From contig CABDWT010000002.1 in the NCBI GenBank assembly GCA_901456055.1, forward strand, positions 744,001 through 808,000: a stretch of DNA of 64,000 nt, in the 5' to 3' direction. Below the pieces are notes generated by a model. The model had not been told where the DNA came from and did not search any database. It saw nothing but the letters and a program-made list of their open reading frames with translations. Positions 27,015-36,794 of the stretch are shown here, one piece after another (position 1 is the stretch's first letter; each line of letters begins with the position of its first letter). This stretch comes from Phytobacter ursingii (lineage in GTDB: Bacteria; Pseudomonadota; Gammaproteobacteria; Enterobacterales; Enterobacteriaceae). A program made the translations under genes and the position numbers.

Positions 27015-27566
27015 ATGACAAAGCAGCCCGACGACTGGCTCGACGACGTTCCCGGTGACGACATCGAGGACGAAGATGATGAGATCATCTGGGTCAGTAA
27101 GAGTGAAATTAAACGCGACGCCGAGGAATTAAAACGCCTGGGCGCGGAACTGGTAGACCTGGGTAAAAACGCGCTGGAGAAAATCCCGCTCGACCAGGAT
27201 CTGCGCGACGCCGTTGAACTGGCGCAACGTATCAAGATGGAAGGCCGCCGCCGCCAGTTGCAGCTGATTGGTAAATTGCTGCGCCAACGCGACGTTGAGC
27301 CGATTCGCCAGGCGCTGGATAAGCTGAAAAACCGCCATAACCAACAGGTGGCGTTTTTCCACAAGCTGGAACAGCTACGCGACCGCCTGATTGAGGAAGG
27401 CGATGACGCCATTGCTGAAGTGTTAGGCCTGTGGCCGGACGCAGACCGTCAGCAATTGCGTACGCTTATCCGCAACGCGAAGAAAGAGAAAGAAGGAAAC
27501 AAACCGCCGAAATCCGCGCGTTTGATTTTCCAGTACCTGCGCGAGCTGTCCGAAGCCGCAGAGTAA
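27015..27566 (+). CDS. yjgA: Ribosome-associated protein YjgA/DarP
   Basis: A 183-residue, highly charged helical protein with the same length as E. coli YjgA (DarP). DarP associates with 50S precursors and helps late assembly of the large ribosomal subunit. The acidic N-terminus ([13 protein letters not shown]) and the long basic helices ([14 protein letters not shown]) are conserved. The ATG at 27015 is chosen over an in-frame ATG at 26967 because it matches the family start [14 protein letters not shown] and has TGAGG upstream. Confidence 0.96.
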   Translation: MTKQPDDWLDDVPGDDIEDEDDEIIWVSKSEIKRDAEELKRLGAELVDLGKNALEKIPLDQDLRDAVELAQRIKMEGRRRQLQLIGKLLRQRDVEPIRQALDKLKNRHNQQVAFFHKLEQLRDRLIEEGDDAIAEVLGLWPDADRQQLRTLIRNAKKEKEGNKPPKSARLIFQYLRELSEAAE

Positions 27567-27673
27567 TCTCTCCCGGATGTGCGGCTCGCCCCGCACATCG
27601 CTTTTCCCCTGCCAATTTCTTTTACCCAACACTTTCCCCGCGCTCCGCTTTACTGCCCTAAATGCCAAAAAAA

Positions 27674-27716
27674 TGTACCTGGTACATTTTTTAATTTGAT
27701 TCATGTACGTGGTACA
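27674..27716 (+). promoter_or_regulatory. Twin operator palindromes of a toxin-antitoxin locus
   Basis: TGTACC-T-GGTACA (27674-27686, perfect) and TGTACG-T-GGTACA (27704-27716, one mismatch) are spaced 30 bp apart, centre to centre, just upstream of the toxin remnant. Antitoxins of the HigA type bind such paired palindromes to control their own promoter. Confidence 0.7.
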
Positions 27717-27758
27717 CTTAAGGTGGGCGTCAGGAGTAGCTCAGGATCAAGGATTGAT

Positions 27759-27854
27759 ATGTTCACTTTTATTGAACTGTTGGGTTTCAGTAAACGACGC
27801 CGGGAGCTTTTACCTGATGACGAGTTCCGGGCGTTTCAGGAAATGCTGGTATAA
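27759..27854 (+). pseudogene. Truncated RelE/HigB-type toxin
   Basis: Only the first 31 codons of a RelE/HigB-like toxin remain. MFTFIELLGFSKRRRELL and LPDDEFRAFQEMLV are the family N-terminus, and a TAA follows at 27852-27854. Full-length relatives run about 100-110 residues and carry the catalytic basic residues in the missing part. The 63 bp before the antitoxin gene have no clear toxin coding left, so a deletion is more likely than a single point mutation. The ribosome site and the operator region upstream are intact. Confidence 0.8.
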
Positions 27855-27917
27855 CGCCAAAGCGCTGTAACTCCCACCTGGCGGCAAAGCCCGCCAACGA
27901 GCGGCGATGAGAGACAA

Positions 27918-28214
27918 ATGAAAGACGAATTATTTGCCGATCTGCTGGCCAGTGCAGAAGAGATGGTCCGTATTGAAAAAGGCGAACAGATTCCCCTGCC
28001 GGAACATGTGCATACGTTTAGCGAAATTGACGTAAAAGCAATCCGTGAGGCAACCGGATTAAAGCAACAAGATTTTGCCATTGCCGTGGGCGTCAGCTAT
28101 GACCTTGTAAAAAGCTGGGAAACAAAGCGTCGTCAACCCACAGGAGCACCGAGAAAACTGCTTCTGCTCTTGCAGGCGAACCCATTTATTATTAATCAGT
28201 TAAAAGCCATCTAA
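27918..28214 (+). CDS. HigA-like antitoxin (HTH, XRE family)
   Basis: A 98-residue protein with a C-terminal helix-turn-helix (IREATGLKQQDFAIAVGVSYDLVKSWE) and an acidic N-terminal region (LLASAEEMVRIEKGE) expected to wrap a toxin. This is the antitoxin layout of RelE/HigB loci where the toxin gene comes first. The reading frame is intact with an AGAGACAA site before ATG 27918. With its toxin truncated, it now has no local partner and may only repress its own promoter or counter a related toxin elsewhere. Confidence 0.85.
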   Translation: MKDELFADLLASAEEMVRIEKGEQIPLPEHVHTFSEIDVKAIREATGLKQQDFAIAVGVSYDLVKSWETKRRQPTGAPRKLLLLLQANPFIINQLKAI

Positions 28215-28567
28215 CCATAAACATTTCGCCATTCGTATCAAGATCGGATGGCGTGATGACTATTTTGAATACGCCATATCACCTGCCAGACCTTCAGACA
28301 TCTCAAAACCCTTTCACATGTTCGTGCTGCCTCACTCATTGATATTTCATCGCCAAAAAGCTGAATCGTTAAAGCAAAAATCTTCATATATCACATTTTT
28401 TATGTATATAAGCCCTTCATTACATAGGTAAAAGCGATCAATGGCAAATTTTTGATCACTTAACTGCGCTTTCTTACACCAGATGAAACGGATCACATTT
28501 TTTAGCATCCACAATTATTAGATTTCAGGGGTCATGAACATAATCGATTCAGCAAAAAGGAATAAAA
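28215..28567. other. AT-rich promoter region upstream of the epimerase-like gene
   Basis: About 350 bp without a gene. It is AT-rich and contains several GATCAC motifs (in TTTTTGATCACTT and ACGGATCACATTTT) that resemble CRP half-sites, but no complete 16-bp site was found. The ribosome site AAAGGAATAAAA precedes ATG 28568. Confidence 0.4.
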
Positions 28568-29776
28568 ATGAAAAAAGCCCTGGTGTTATCTACCCTCGCT
28601 CTGCTTATCTCTGGCAACGTTTGCGCAAAGACATGGTTGCTGACAAGTGCTGAAAGCGGGGTGGAACAAGGAAACTGGCAGGTCACAAGCCAACAGCTGA
28701 AAATTAAGGAACAGACTTTCAGCATTGAGCAAAAAGTCCTGCATGGCGGCAAGCAGGAAGGCAGTAAAATCATCACCATCAGCAGCCAGAATGGTCTGAC
28801 AATCACCCTGAGCCCGACACGCGGCATGAATTTGCTTCGTGTTGAAGGTTTTGGCGTGCGGATGGGCTGGGATTCACCGGTAAAAGAGGTGGTTAATCCG
28901 GCTTATATGAATCTGGAAAGCCGCAATGGATTGGGCTGGCTGGAAGGATTCAATGAAATGCTGGTGCGCTGCGGCTATGAATGGACGGGGCACCCGGTCA
29001 CCGCTGACGGCCAGATCTACACCCTGCATGGCAAAGTGGGTAACACCCCGGCCTCCCAGGTTTCCGTTGATGTCAGCGAGAAAGCGCCCTATGAAATTCG
29101 CATTCGTGGGTTGGTGAAAGAGAGCACCTTCAAGAAAGCCGATCTGCAGACCGAAATGGAGTTGAGCTACATTCCGGGCAGCAACAGCTTTACTCTGCAT
29201 GACGTGCTGACGAACCATGCTGATTATGCGCACGATTACCAGATCATCTACCACAGCAACTTCGGCACGCCGATTCTGGAAGAAGGCGCGCGCTTTATCG
29301 CCCCGGTAGAGAGCGTCAGTCCGTTCAACGATTATGCCAAAGCCGGGCTGAAAAACTGGCAAACCTACAGCGGGCCGACCAAAGGCTTCGATGAAATGGT
29401 ATTTAACTTCAAACCGCTGGCTGACGCGCGTAAAGAGACGGTGGCGGCGGTGATTAACAAAGCCGGCGATAAAGGGGCGGCTATCAGCTTTAACACCCAA
29501 CAGCTGCCGGTACTGACGCTGTGGAAAAACACCGACACGCTGAAACAGGGCTATGTGACGGGGATTGAGCCGGGCACCAGCTACGCTTACCCGGTAACCA
29601 TTGAGCGCGAACAGAAACGCGTCAAGAAACTTGAGCCGGGCCAGAGCACCCGTTTCGATCTGACCTACACCCTGCTGCATAATGCGGCTCAGGTGAAAGA
29701 GGTGGAAAAACGCGTTGCCGATATTCAGGGTAATAAAGCACCGCAGATTATCGACACGCCAATCGCCAAAGAATAA
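28568..29776 (+). CDS. Periplasmic aldose-1-epimerase-like protein (DUF4432)
   Basis: A 402-residue protein with a clear signal peptide (MKKALVLSTLALLISGNVCA). The rest looks like a galactose-mutarotase-type beta-sandwich of the DUF4432 family: LSPTRGMNLLRVEGFGVRMGW, the WLEGFNEMLVRCG loop, HGKVGNTPA and HSNFGTPILEEGA, whose His and Glu residues are in the places expected for an epimerase active site. It would act on sugars in the periplasm. It has no partner gene: TA remnant upstream, convergent mpl downstream. It is missing at this locus in E. coli K-12. The substrate is not known. Confidence 0.8.
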   Translation: MKKALVLSTLALLISGNVCAKTWLLTSAESGVEQGNWQVTSQQLKIKEQTFSIEQKVLHGGKQEGSKIITISSQNGLTITLSPTRGMNLLRVEGFGVRMGWDSPVKEVVNPAYMNLESRNGLGWLEGFNEMLVRCGYEWTGHPVTADGQIYTLHGKVGNTPASQVSVDVSEKAPYEIRIRGLVKESTFKKADLQTEMELSYIPGSNSFTLHDVLTNHADYAHDYQIIYHSNFGTPILEEGARFIAPVESVSPFNDYAKAGLKNWQTYSGPTKGFDEMVFNFKPLADARKETVAAVINKAGDKGAAISFNTQQLPVLTLWKNTDTLKQGYVTGIEPGTSYAYPVTIEREQKRVKKLEPGQSTRFDLTYTLLHNAAQVKEVEKRVADIQGNKAPQIIDTPIAKE

Positions 29777-29782
29777 AAATAA

Positions 29783-29818
29783 AAAACCGCGCCATTCCCA
29801 TCAGATGGCGCGGTTTTC
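29783..29818. terminator. Bidirectional terminator between the epimerase-like gene and mpl
   Basis: An 11-bp stem AACCGCGCCAT / ATGGCGCGGTT has an A-run on one side and a T-run on the other, so it can end transcripts from both convergent genes. Confidence 0.9.
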
Positions 29819-29885
29819 TGCACATCTCATCTCACGCTTACCGCCTGCGCAACCGCCCTGTACTGTCGCACGACAAGCAGGACAA

Positions 29886-31262
29886 TTACTCTGCGGCCGC
29901 TTCGGCTTTCTTCGCCAGCCCATCCAGCAATTTCTGATGAATACCGCCAAATCCGCCATTGCTCATCACCAGAATGTGATCGCCCGGCATCGCTGTTTTG
30001 AGGATCATCTCTGCCAGCGCGTCGACATCGCCGCTCCAGTGGGCGGGCACCACACAGGCGTCAGCGACTTCCGCGACCTGCCATGGAATATGCTGAGGCT
30101 GTAACAGGAAGACTTCATCGGCCCGCCCCAGGGAGGGTGCCAGATCATCCTTGCAGATACCCATTTTCATGGTGTTAGAGCGCGGTTCCAGCACCGCAAT
30201 AATGCGCGCCGTACCGCCCACTTTGCTGCGCAGGGCCGCCAGCGTCGCCAGAATCGCCGTCGGATGGTGTGCGAAATCGTCATACACTTTAACGCCGTGC
30301 GCTTCACCGCGCAGTTCAAGGCGACGACGGGCATTCACGAACGAGCCCAACGCATCAGCAGCATCGGCTGGCGCAACACCGACATGACGGGCAGCGGCAA
30401 TCGCCATCAGGCCGTTATGCATATTATGTTCGCCCACCAGACCCCACTTCACCTGCCCGACAGGTTCGCCGTCCAGCAGCACTTCCCACTCAGACGCATC
30501 GGTGGTCAGTTTTTTGGCCTGCCAGTGACCCTGTTCGCCCACCAGCTCCTGCTCGCTCCAGCAGCCCATCGCCATCGTCTGTTTCAGATTGATATCGCTT
30601 TCAGGCCAGATGATCTTGCCCTGCCCTGGTACGATACGCACCAGATGGTGGAACTGTTTCTGGATCGCTTTCAGATCGTCGAAGATGTCTGCATGATCGA
30701 ACTCAAGGTTATTGAGGATCAGTGTACGCGGGCAGTAATGCACGAATTTCGAACGCTTGTCGAAAAACGCGCAGTCATATTCATCGGCTTCGATGACAAA
30801 AAACGGGCTTTCCCCTAAGCGAGCGGAAACCTCGAAATTGCCCGGCACGCCGCCAATAACAAATCCGGGCTTATAACCACAGGCTTCCAGAATCCAGGTC
30901 GCCATGCCTGCCGTGGTCGTTTTGCCGTGTGTTCCCGCCACTGCCAGCACCCAGCGGTCGCGCAACACGAAGTCATGCAGCCATTGCGGGCCTGAAACAT
31001 ACGGAATGTTTTTTTCCAGCACCGCCTCAACACACGGATTCCCGCGCGTCATTGCGTTGCCTATGATGACCAGGTCCGGCGCGTTATCAAGCTGACTGGC
31101 GTCGTAACCCTGAATAAGTTCAATGCCTTGCTTCTCAAGCAAGGTACTCATCGGCGGATACACATTGGCGTCCGAACCCGTTACTTCATGGCCCAGTGAG
31201 CGCGCCAGCAGCGCCAGCCCACCCATGAAGGTGCCACAAATCCCCAAAATATGAATGCGCAT
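29886..31262 (-). CDS. mpl: UDP-MurNAc:L-Ala-gamma-D-Glu-meso-DAP ligase Mpl
   Basis: A 458-residue Mur ligase (E. coli Mpl is 457). It attaches recycled murein tripeptide to UDP-MurNAc, saving cell-wall peptide. The N-terminal Rossmann domain (ILGICGTFMGGLA) and the ATP loop GTHGKTTT are present, as are the Mur-family GEHNMHN and YDDFAHHPTAI motifs. It is cytosolic. It is divergent from fbp with a 174-bp shared upstream region. Confidence 0.97.
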   Translation of the reverse strand: MRIHILGICGTFMGGLALLARSLGHEVTGSDANVYPPMSTLLEKQGIELIQGYDASQLDNAPDLVIIGNAMTRGNPCVEAVLEKNIPYVSGPQWLHDFVLRDRWVLAVAGTHGKTTTAGMATWILEACGYKPGFVIGGVPGNFEVSARLGESPFFVIEADEYDCAFFDKRSKFVHYCPRTLILNNLEFDHADIFDDLKAIQKQFHHLVRIVPGQGKIIWPESDINLKQTMAMGCWSEQELVGEQGHWQAKKLTTDASEWEVLLDGEPVGQVKWGLVGEHNMHNGLMAIAAARHVGVAPADAADALGSFVNARRRLELRGEAHGVKVYDDFAHHPTAILATLAALRSKVGGTARIIAVLEPRSNTMKMGICKDDLAPSLGRADEVFLLQPQHIPWQVAEVADACVVPAHWSGDVDALAEMILKTAMPGDHILVMSNGGFGGIHQKLLDGLAKKAEAAAE

Positions 31263-31436
31263 TCGTCTCTATCCTTCTTATTTACGGCGCACATTTTACC
31301 CTCTTGTCTCATACGACGGAAATGCATTTCAGGATAATCCGTATTGTGCTGGCGCGATTCACCTGTGCGCGAACATTTGAATCTTTGTTAATATTGTTGC
31401 AGTGACATTACTCCATATAAAACGTAGGGACAGGGT

Positions 31437-32435
31437 ATGAAAACGTTAGGTGAATTTATTGTCGAAAAGCAGCATGAATTTTCTCATGCTACCGGTGAGC
31501 TGACTGCACTGCTCTCGGCAATAAAACTGGGTGCCAAAATCATCCATCGTGATATCAACAAAGCGGGTCTGGTTGATATCCTGGGTGCCAGTGGCGCCGA
31601 GAACGTCCAGGGCGAGGTACAGCAAAAACTCGACCTGTTTGCCAATGAAAAACTGAAAGCCGCGCTGCGTGCGCGAGATATTGTCGCGGGTATTGCCTCT
31701 GAGGAAGAAGACGAAATCGTCGTTTTCGAAGGCTGCGAACACGCGAAATATGTTGTGCTCATGGATCCACTGGACGGCTCCAGTAACATCGATGTTAACG
31801 TTTCTGTCGGTACCATCTTCTCTATCTACCGCCGTGTTACGCCGGTAGGCACGCCTGTCACCGAAGAAGATTTCCTGCAGCCGGGTAGTAAACAAGTTGC
31901 TGCGGGCTATGTGGTTTACGGCTCGTCCACCATGCTGGTGTACACCACTGGCTGCGGCGTTCATGCCTTCACCTATGACCCGTCGCTGGGTGTGTTCTGC
32001 CTGTGCCAGGAGCGTATGCGCTTCCCGGAAAAAGGAAACACGTACTCCATCAACGAAGGCAACTACATCAAATTCCCACTGGGCGTGAAGAAGTACCTCA
32101 AATTCTGTCAGGAAGAGGATAAGTCCACGCTGCGCCCGTACACCACGCGCTATATCGGTTCACTGGTGGCAGATTTCCATCGAAACCTGCTCAAAGGCGG
32201 TATCTATTTGTATCCGAGCACTGCGAGCCACCCGGAAGGGAAGCTGCGTCTGCTGTATGAGTGCAACCCGATGGCGTTCCTGGCGGAACAAGCTGGCGGT
32301 AAAGCGAGTGACGGTAAAAACCGTATTCTGGATATCGTGCCGGAAAGCCTGCATCAGCGCCGCCCGTTCTTCGTCGGGAATGAACACATGGTAGATGACG
32401 TCGAACGCTTTATGCGTGAGTTCCCGGACGCGTAA
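31437..32435 (+). CDS. fbp: Fructose-1,6-bisphosphatase class I
   Basis: A 332-residue enzyme, the same length as E. coli Fbp. It hydrolyses fructose-1,6-bisphosphate to fructose-6-phosphate in gluconeogenesis; AMP inhibits it. The metal site [10 protein letters not shown] and the active-site stretch [16 protein letters not shown] are intact. The N-terminus ([12 protein letters not shown]) and ribosome site (TAGGGACAGG) are as expected. Confidence 0.97.
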   Translation: MKTLGEFIVEKQHEFSHATGELTALLSAIKLGAKIIHRDINKAGLVDILGASGAENVQGEVQQKLDLFANEKLKAALRARDIVAGIASEEEDEIVVFEGCEHAKYVVLMDPLDGSSNIDVNVSVGTIFSIYRRVTPVGTPVTEEDFLQPGSKQVAAGYVVYGSSTMLVYTTGCGVHAFTYDPSLGVFCLCQERMRFPEKGNTYSINEGNYIKFPLGVKKYLKFCQEEDKSTLRPYTTRYIGSLVADFHRNLLKGGIYLYPSTASHPEGKLRLLYECNPMAFLAEQAGGKASDGKNRILDIVPESLHQRRPFFVGNEHMVDDVERFMREFPDA

Positions 32436-32444
32436 TATCTGACT

Positions 32445-32515
32445 CCCCGGTGGCGCTGCGCTTACCGGGGCTACGGGTTAGTAACCCGGATAAGGCGTTA
32501 TGCCACATCCGGGGC
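32445..32515. repeat. REP/BIME after fbp
   Basis: Two inverted REP units (ccccggtggcgctgcgc...ggggctac and cccggataaggcg...catccgggg) lie between the convergent ends of fbp and the DUF2569 gene. Confidence 0.8.
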
Positions 32516-32521
32516 TTTTGC

Positions 32522-33043
32522 TTAATGCACAAAAGTCCGTTTTACACGTTCAGACATCCGGAAATAGGGTATCCAGATACAGCAAGCGACAATCGCGCGA
32601 ATCAGAGAACGTATGTCGTCATAGCCAATCGGAAGATTCATCAGCGCGTTCGCGAGCCATAAATCCACACCCACAAACACCACGCCGTAAAGAAGAAAAA
32701 TGATGTAAGTAAGTGGTAACTGGCGCTTTTTGCGCAAAAAGAGACTGCCGACATAAATAGTGAGCAGGAACTGTCCGATAAAACCAAAGAGCTCAAAGTA
32801 AATGACCACAAGGCCTGTAGTGGTAAAACTGTTACTGAATGCCAGTAGCGCACGCGCGGTGTTATTGATGGCAAAAATACTCATCACTAACGTCACAAGC
32901 AGCCCCAGCGCGGGAAGATACAACCAGCCACCGATTTTCTTAAATGCTTTGTCCTCACACGCCGCGCAGTAATCGCCGCCTTTAAGCGCTTCGTTATCGC
33001 ACTGAATACAAATGTGTTTTCTGATCTCTTCCTGTGTGTCCAT
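32522..33043 (-). CDS. DUF2569 membrane protein with N-terminal zinc-ribbon-like cysteines
   Basis: A 173-residue protein. The N-terminus has two Cys pairs (CIQCDNEALKGGDYCAAC, residues about 12-29) that look like a zinc ribbon. Four hydrophobic segments follow, beginning with GGWLYLPALGLLVTLV, which is the DUF2569 signature start. It is probably an inner-membrane protein of unknown role. It is absent from this position in E. coli K-12 and lies between fbp and a chemoreceptor gene; 53 bp separate it from the latter, so both may be cotranscribed. Confidence 0.8.
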   Translation of the reverse strand: MDTQEEIRKHICIQCDNEALKGGDYCAACEDKAFKKIGGWLYLPALGLLVTLVMSIFAINNTARALLAFSNSFTTTGLVVIYFELFGFIGQFLLTIYVGSLFLRKKRQLPLTYIIFLLYGVVFVGVDLWLANALMNLPIGYDDIRSLIRAIVACCIWIPYFRMSERVKRTFVH

Positions 33044-33096
33044 CTATCCTTACCCTGTATAAAATAGCCCCGCGCGAACCTGCGCAGGGCAAATTA

Positions 33097-34662
33097 TTAT
33101 GCAGTTGGCTGCAAACGGAAAGAGGCCATCGCTTCCAGCAATTCGCGGGACTGCTCTTCCAGAGAGCGGGTCGCGGCGGAAGATTGCTGCACCAGCGAGG
33201 CGTTTTGCTGTGCCGTTTCGTCCATCTGGCTGACAGCAATATTCACCTGCTCAATGCCACGGCTCTGTTCCTGCGACGCGCTGGCGATCTCACGCATCAG
33301 CTTCGTCATACGCATAACCTCCGAGGCAATCTCATCCATCGTCTCGCCTGCCTGCATCGCCAGATCGCTACCCTCTGACACATGCGCCTGCGAGCTACTT
33401 ATAAGCTGGCGGATCTCTTTGGCCGCATCGCCGCTACGGCTCGCCAGGTTACGCACTTCACCTGCCACTACCGCAAAGCCGCGTCCTTGTTCACCTGCAC
33501 GGGCCGCTTCAACGGCGGCGTTCAGCGCCAGAATGTTAGTCTGGAAGGCAATGCTGTCAATCATGCTCAGAATATCGGCGATACGGCTGGAACTGTCGGA
33601 TATGTCGCGCATCTTCTCAATGACGTAGCAGACCATTTCACTACCGCGATCGGCAGTATCAGAGACCGACTTCGCCAGTTGATGCGCCTGGTCGGCGTTA
33701 TCCGCATTCTGTTTCACCGTGGCGGTGATCTCTTCCATGCTGGCAGCGGTCTGTTCCAGCGACGTTGCCGTTGATTCAGTACGCTGTGCCAGGTCGACGT
33801 TACCCAGCGATAATTCACGGCTGCCGGTATCGATTTGCGAGCTGGCATCACGCACGCGAGTAACGGAACTGATCAACGAGTGACGCATGTTCTCAATCGC
33901 CGCATTCAGGCGGTTAAACTCTTTACTGGTGGTACTGACGCTCACCGACGCCAGGTCTCCGGCGGCAACGTGTTCGAGTTGCACAATCGATGCATCAAGC
34001 GGTTTCAGTAGCATATGGCGCAGCGCCAGCCAGGCCAGCACGATAATGCCCGCCGCAGCCAGCGCAACGACGACAATCAGCATCATCACAAAATTTTTGC
34101 TCGACTGAACGGCGCTGACTTCGGTTTTACCGCGGTTTTCTCCCCAGGAAAGGAACGCCTGAATGTCGTTATCAAACTGGCGAGAAACCGGCACTAATTT
34201 GCTCTCCAGCAGATCATAATAGGCATCGGCGCTTTGTTGATTTAACGCCGCCTGCATTGGTTTGATACCCTGATCGAGATATGCCTTGTAGCTTTTCGCA
34301 ACCTGAGTCAGCAGCGCGGCTCCCTGTTCATCATCCACGCCCGCTTTAATGACGCTATCCAGCGCTTTATTTCCCTGTTCGATTTCGCCATTAATGATTT
34401 TGACCGCATTCCCTGCGTCAGCAAGCAGGCCTACCTCCATCATGCGCACGGCCTGACCCGACTCATTACGCGCGCGCAGGATTTGCGTATAGCCTTCATT
34501 AAGGCGCGCCATTTTCTCGCCTTGCAGAACGCTAATACGTTCCAGGGAAGATGAGCTTTTGCTGAGGGCATAAATTCCCATGCCGCTTACCACCAGCAGC
34601 AGGAAAGTCATAATAGCGAGGAGGGAAAGCAAACCAGTACGAAGCGAGAGCGTTCTGAGCAT
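33097..34662 (-). CDS. Methyl-accepting chemotaxis protein
   Basis: A 521-residue chemoreceptor of the Tar/Tsr class. It has TM1 (about 10-32), a periplasmic four-helix sensor (about 35-188), TM2 ([20 protein letters not shown]), a HAMP domain (about 213-265) and a signalling hairpin whose tip is [20 protein letters not shown]. Methylation regions flank the tip. The C-terminus ends SFRLQPTA without the NWETF pentapeptide that recruits CheR and CheB, so it would need help from Tar or Tsr. Ligand unknown. A near-consensus sigma-28 promoter precedes it. Confidence 0.93.
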   Translation of the reverse strand: MLRTLSLRTGLLSLLAIMTFLLLVVSGMGIYALSKSSSSLERISVLQGEKMARLNEGYTQILRARNESGQAVRMMEVGLLADAGNAVKIINGEIEQGNKALDSVIKAGVDDEQGAALLTQVAKSYKAYLDQGIKPMQAALNQQSADAYYDLLESKLVPVSRQFDNDIQAFLSWGENRGKTEVSAVQSSKNFVMMLIVVVALAAAGIIVLAWLALRHMLLKPLDASIVQLEHVAAGDLASVSVSTTSKEFNRLNAAIENMRHSLISSVTRVRDASSQIDTGSRELSLGNVDLAQRTESTATSLEQTAASMEEITATVKQNADNADQAHQLAKSVSDTADRGSEMVCYVIEKMRDISDSSSRIADILSMIDSIAFQTNILALNAAVEAARAGEQGRGFAVVAGEVRNLASRSGDAAKEIRQLISSSQAHVSEGSDLAMQAGETMDEIASEVMRMTKLMREIASASQEQSRGIEQVNIAVSQMDETAQQNASLVQQSSAATRSLEEQSRELLEAMASFRLQPTA

Positions 34663-34719
34663 GATAGTTTTTCCGGTAGCAGAGATTCTTTCAGGCGTAA
34701 AATAAGCCTCATTGGCAGG

Positions 34720-34746
34720 TTATCGACCGCCACCGGAAAAACTTTA
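34720..34746 (-). promoter_or_regulatory. Sigma-28 (FliA) promoter of the first chemoreceptor gene
   Basis: On the minus strand TAAAGTTT-N11-GTCGATAA differs from the sigma-28 consensus (TAAAGTTT-N11-GCCGATAA) at one base. It lies 58 bp upstream of the ATG. Confidence 0.9.
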
Positions 34747-34770
34747 CTTCTTTTTAATTATTTCAATGTG

Positions 34771-35772
34771 TTACTGTCTTGTTGCCGCTGTGCTAACGCG
34801 TGTAACAGGCGAGCTCTGGCGATTCTCCCACAGCACCGTAAGACCACGTTGTAACGCGATAAAAATAAACAATAAAATGCCGATCGCGATTTTAGTCCAC
34901 CAGGAACTCAGCGTTCCGTCAAAATTGATGTAGGTTTGGATCAGCCCCTGAATCGCGACACCGAATAGCGTGCCCAGTACCGTACCCACGCCGCCGCTCA
35001 GCAACGTACCGCCAATCACCACCGAGGCAATAGCATCCAGTTCAACCCCGACACCGGCCAGCGCATAACCCGCCTGGGTGTAAATAGAAAAGACAATGCC
35101 TGCCAGCGTCGCCAGCCCGGTCGAGAGCATATAGATACGAATGGTGGTACTGCGCGTTGAGATGCCCATCAGGTTCGCCGATGTTGCACTGCCGCCAATC
35201 GCATACACTTCATTGCCAAAACGGGTACGGTGGGCAAGGAAAATACCGATAATCACCACCCCTAACATCAGCAGCCCCATGGCACTCAGACGTCCACCGC
35301 CGGGAATCAGCCATGACAGCCCGGACAAAGTGTCATAGACCGGATGGTTAATCGGGATCGACTCTTCGGAAACCAGATAACTGACACCGCGTAAAAAGAA
35401 CATTCCGGCCAGGGTAATGATGAACGCCGGGATTTTCAGCGCGTCGATCAAAAGCCCCATAAACGCGCCAAACGCACAACCCATCACCAGCACCAGCGGG
35501 AAGGCAACCAGCGGCGATATCCCCCAGAAGCCGATGGCTTTCGCCAAAAATACCCCCGTGAAGGCGATGACTGATCCCACGGAAAGGTCTATCCCGCCGG
35601 ACAAGATCACAAAGGTCATACCGACGGCGATAATCCCCAGGAAGGCGTTATCGGTCAGGATGTTGCAGATGACACGTGTAGACGCAAAGCCCGGAAACTG
35701 CGTCAGACAGTAGAGATACCCAAGGATAAAAACCCCCAGGGTGATCATCAGCGGTAAATTACGTTTTATCAT
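34771..35772 (-). CDS. yjfF: Galactofuranose ABC transporter permease YjfF
   Basis: A 333-residue inner-membrane permease of the ribose/galactose ABC family (AraH/RbsC type). It has about eight hydrophobic segments and the EAA-like loop (GIDLSVGSVIAFTGV). It forms the channel with YtfT for uptake of D-galactofuranose, delivered by YtfQ and powered by YtfR. The ATG at 35772 overlaps the ytfT end by 14 nt and has AAGGAGCG. It is the last gene of the ytfQRT-yjfF operon. Confidence 0.95.
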   Translation of the reverse strand: MIKRNLPLMITLGVFILGYLYCLTQFPGFASTRVICNILTDNAFLGIIAVGMTFVILSGGIDLSVGSVIAFTGVFLAKAIGFWGISPLVAFPLVLVMGCAFGAFMGLLIDALKIPAFIITLAGMFFLRGVSYLVSEESIPINHPVYDTLSGLSWLIPGGGRLSAMGLLMLGVVIIGIFLAHRTRFGNEVYAIGGSATSANLMGISTRSTTIRIYMLSTGLATLAGIVFSIYTQAGYALAGVGVELDAIASVVIGGTLLSGGVGTVLGTLFGVAIQGLIQTYINFDGTLSSWWTKIAIGILLFIFIALQRGLTVLWENRQSSPVTRVSTAATRQ

Positions 35773-36781
35773 GACCGCGCGCTCCTTTAATCAGTGCGAT
35801 AAAGCGCGGCGACTGAACAATCAGTACGCACAGCACCACCACCGCTTTCACCACCTGGTTAAGCTCTGGCTGGAAGCCGGAGAGCAAAATCCCTGTATTC
35901 ATGCCCTGAATAATCAGTGCCCCTACCACCGACAGCACAAGGTTAAAGCGTCCGCCCATTAGCGATGCGCCGCCAATCACCACCGCGAGGATGGCATCCA
36001 GCTCCAGCCATAGCCCGGCGTTGTTGGCATCAGCCCCGCGGATATCCGCCGCCACAATTACCCCGGCAATAGCCGCACACACGCCGCTTAGCACATAGGC
36101 CAGCATCACCACGGTGCGGGTATTGACCCCGGCATTTTTCGCCGCGCGGATATTGATCCCCACCGCTTCAATAAACATGCCCAGCGCCGTTTTACGGGTA
36201 AACAGCCAGAAGATAACCAGTGTGGCCAGTGCAATAATGACCGGCGTCGGGAACAGGAGCAGCTTACCGCTGCCAATCCAGGCCAGATTTGGCGCGTTAA
36301 ACGTGACGATTTGCCCGGAGGTAATCAGTTGCGCCACCCCACGCCCGGCCACCATCAAAATCAGCGTGGCGACGAACGGCTGGATCTTCAAAATCGCGAC
36401 CAGAACGCCGTTCCACAGACCGGCGAGGATCCCCGTCCCCAGCGCGGCAAGCAGCACTATCGGCAAGCCATATCCAGCCACGGTCATTGAGGCGGCGGTC
36501 GCCCCGGCGATGGCCATAACGGCACCGACGGAAAGATCGATCCCCCCGGTCGCAATCACCAGCGTCATACCGATAGCCAGTAACGCCACGGGCGCGGCGC
36601 GGTTGAGAATATCAATCGGGCTGCCGAACAGGCGCCCATCCTGTAAAACAATCTGGAAGAAATGGGGCGCCACCAGGCTATCCACCACAAGTACCAGAAT
36701 CAGCGCCAGTATTTGTGGCGTCCCGGTGGGCCACTTAAAGCGGCGCTTCGGCTGCCCGGTTTGCGGGAGTGATTGAGGCAT
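35759..36781 (-). CDS. ytfT: Galactofuranose ABC transporter permease YtfT
   Basis: A 340-residue permease, paralogous to YjfF (shared GGIDLSVGAVMAIAG motif). I chose the ATG at 36781 (MPQSLPQT), with AAGGAG upstream, over an in-frame ATG at 36811 inside ytfR; it gives the E. coli length and N-terminus. It starts 13 nt after the ytfR stop codon and overlaps yjfF. Confidence 0.95.
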   Translation of the reverse strand: MPQSLPQTGQPKRRFKWPTGTPQILALILVLVVDSLVAPHFFQIVLQDGRLFGSPIDILNRAAPVALLAIGMTLVIATGGIDLSVGAVMAIAGATAASMTVAGYGLPIVLLAALGTGILAGLWNGVLVAILKIQPFVATLILMVAGRGVAQLITSGQIVTFNAPNLAWIGSGKLLLFPTPVIIALATLVIFWLFTRKTALGMFIEAVGINIRAAKNAGVNTRTVVMLAYVLSGVCAAIAGVIVAADIRGADANNAGLWLELDAILAVVIGGASLMGGRFNLVLSVVGALIIQGMNTGILLSGFQPELNQVVKAVVVLCVLIVQSPRFIALIKGARGHDKT

Positions 36782-36794
36782 CACACAGTACTCC

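Noticed and set aside
26921-27412. A long minus-strand open frame extends pmbA upstream by 164 residues
   Set aside because: It runs antisense through yjgA, has low-complexity Ser/Arg composition, and the ATG at 26920 gives exactly the E. coli PmbA length.
27855-27917. The missing C-terminal part of the toxin in another frame
   Set aside because: Reading all three frames of the 63 bp before the antitoxin gives no stretch resembling a RelE/HigB C-terminus.
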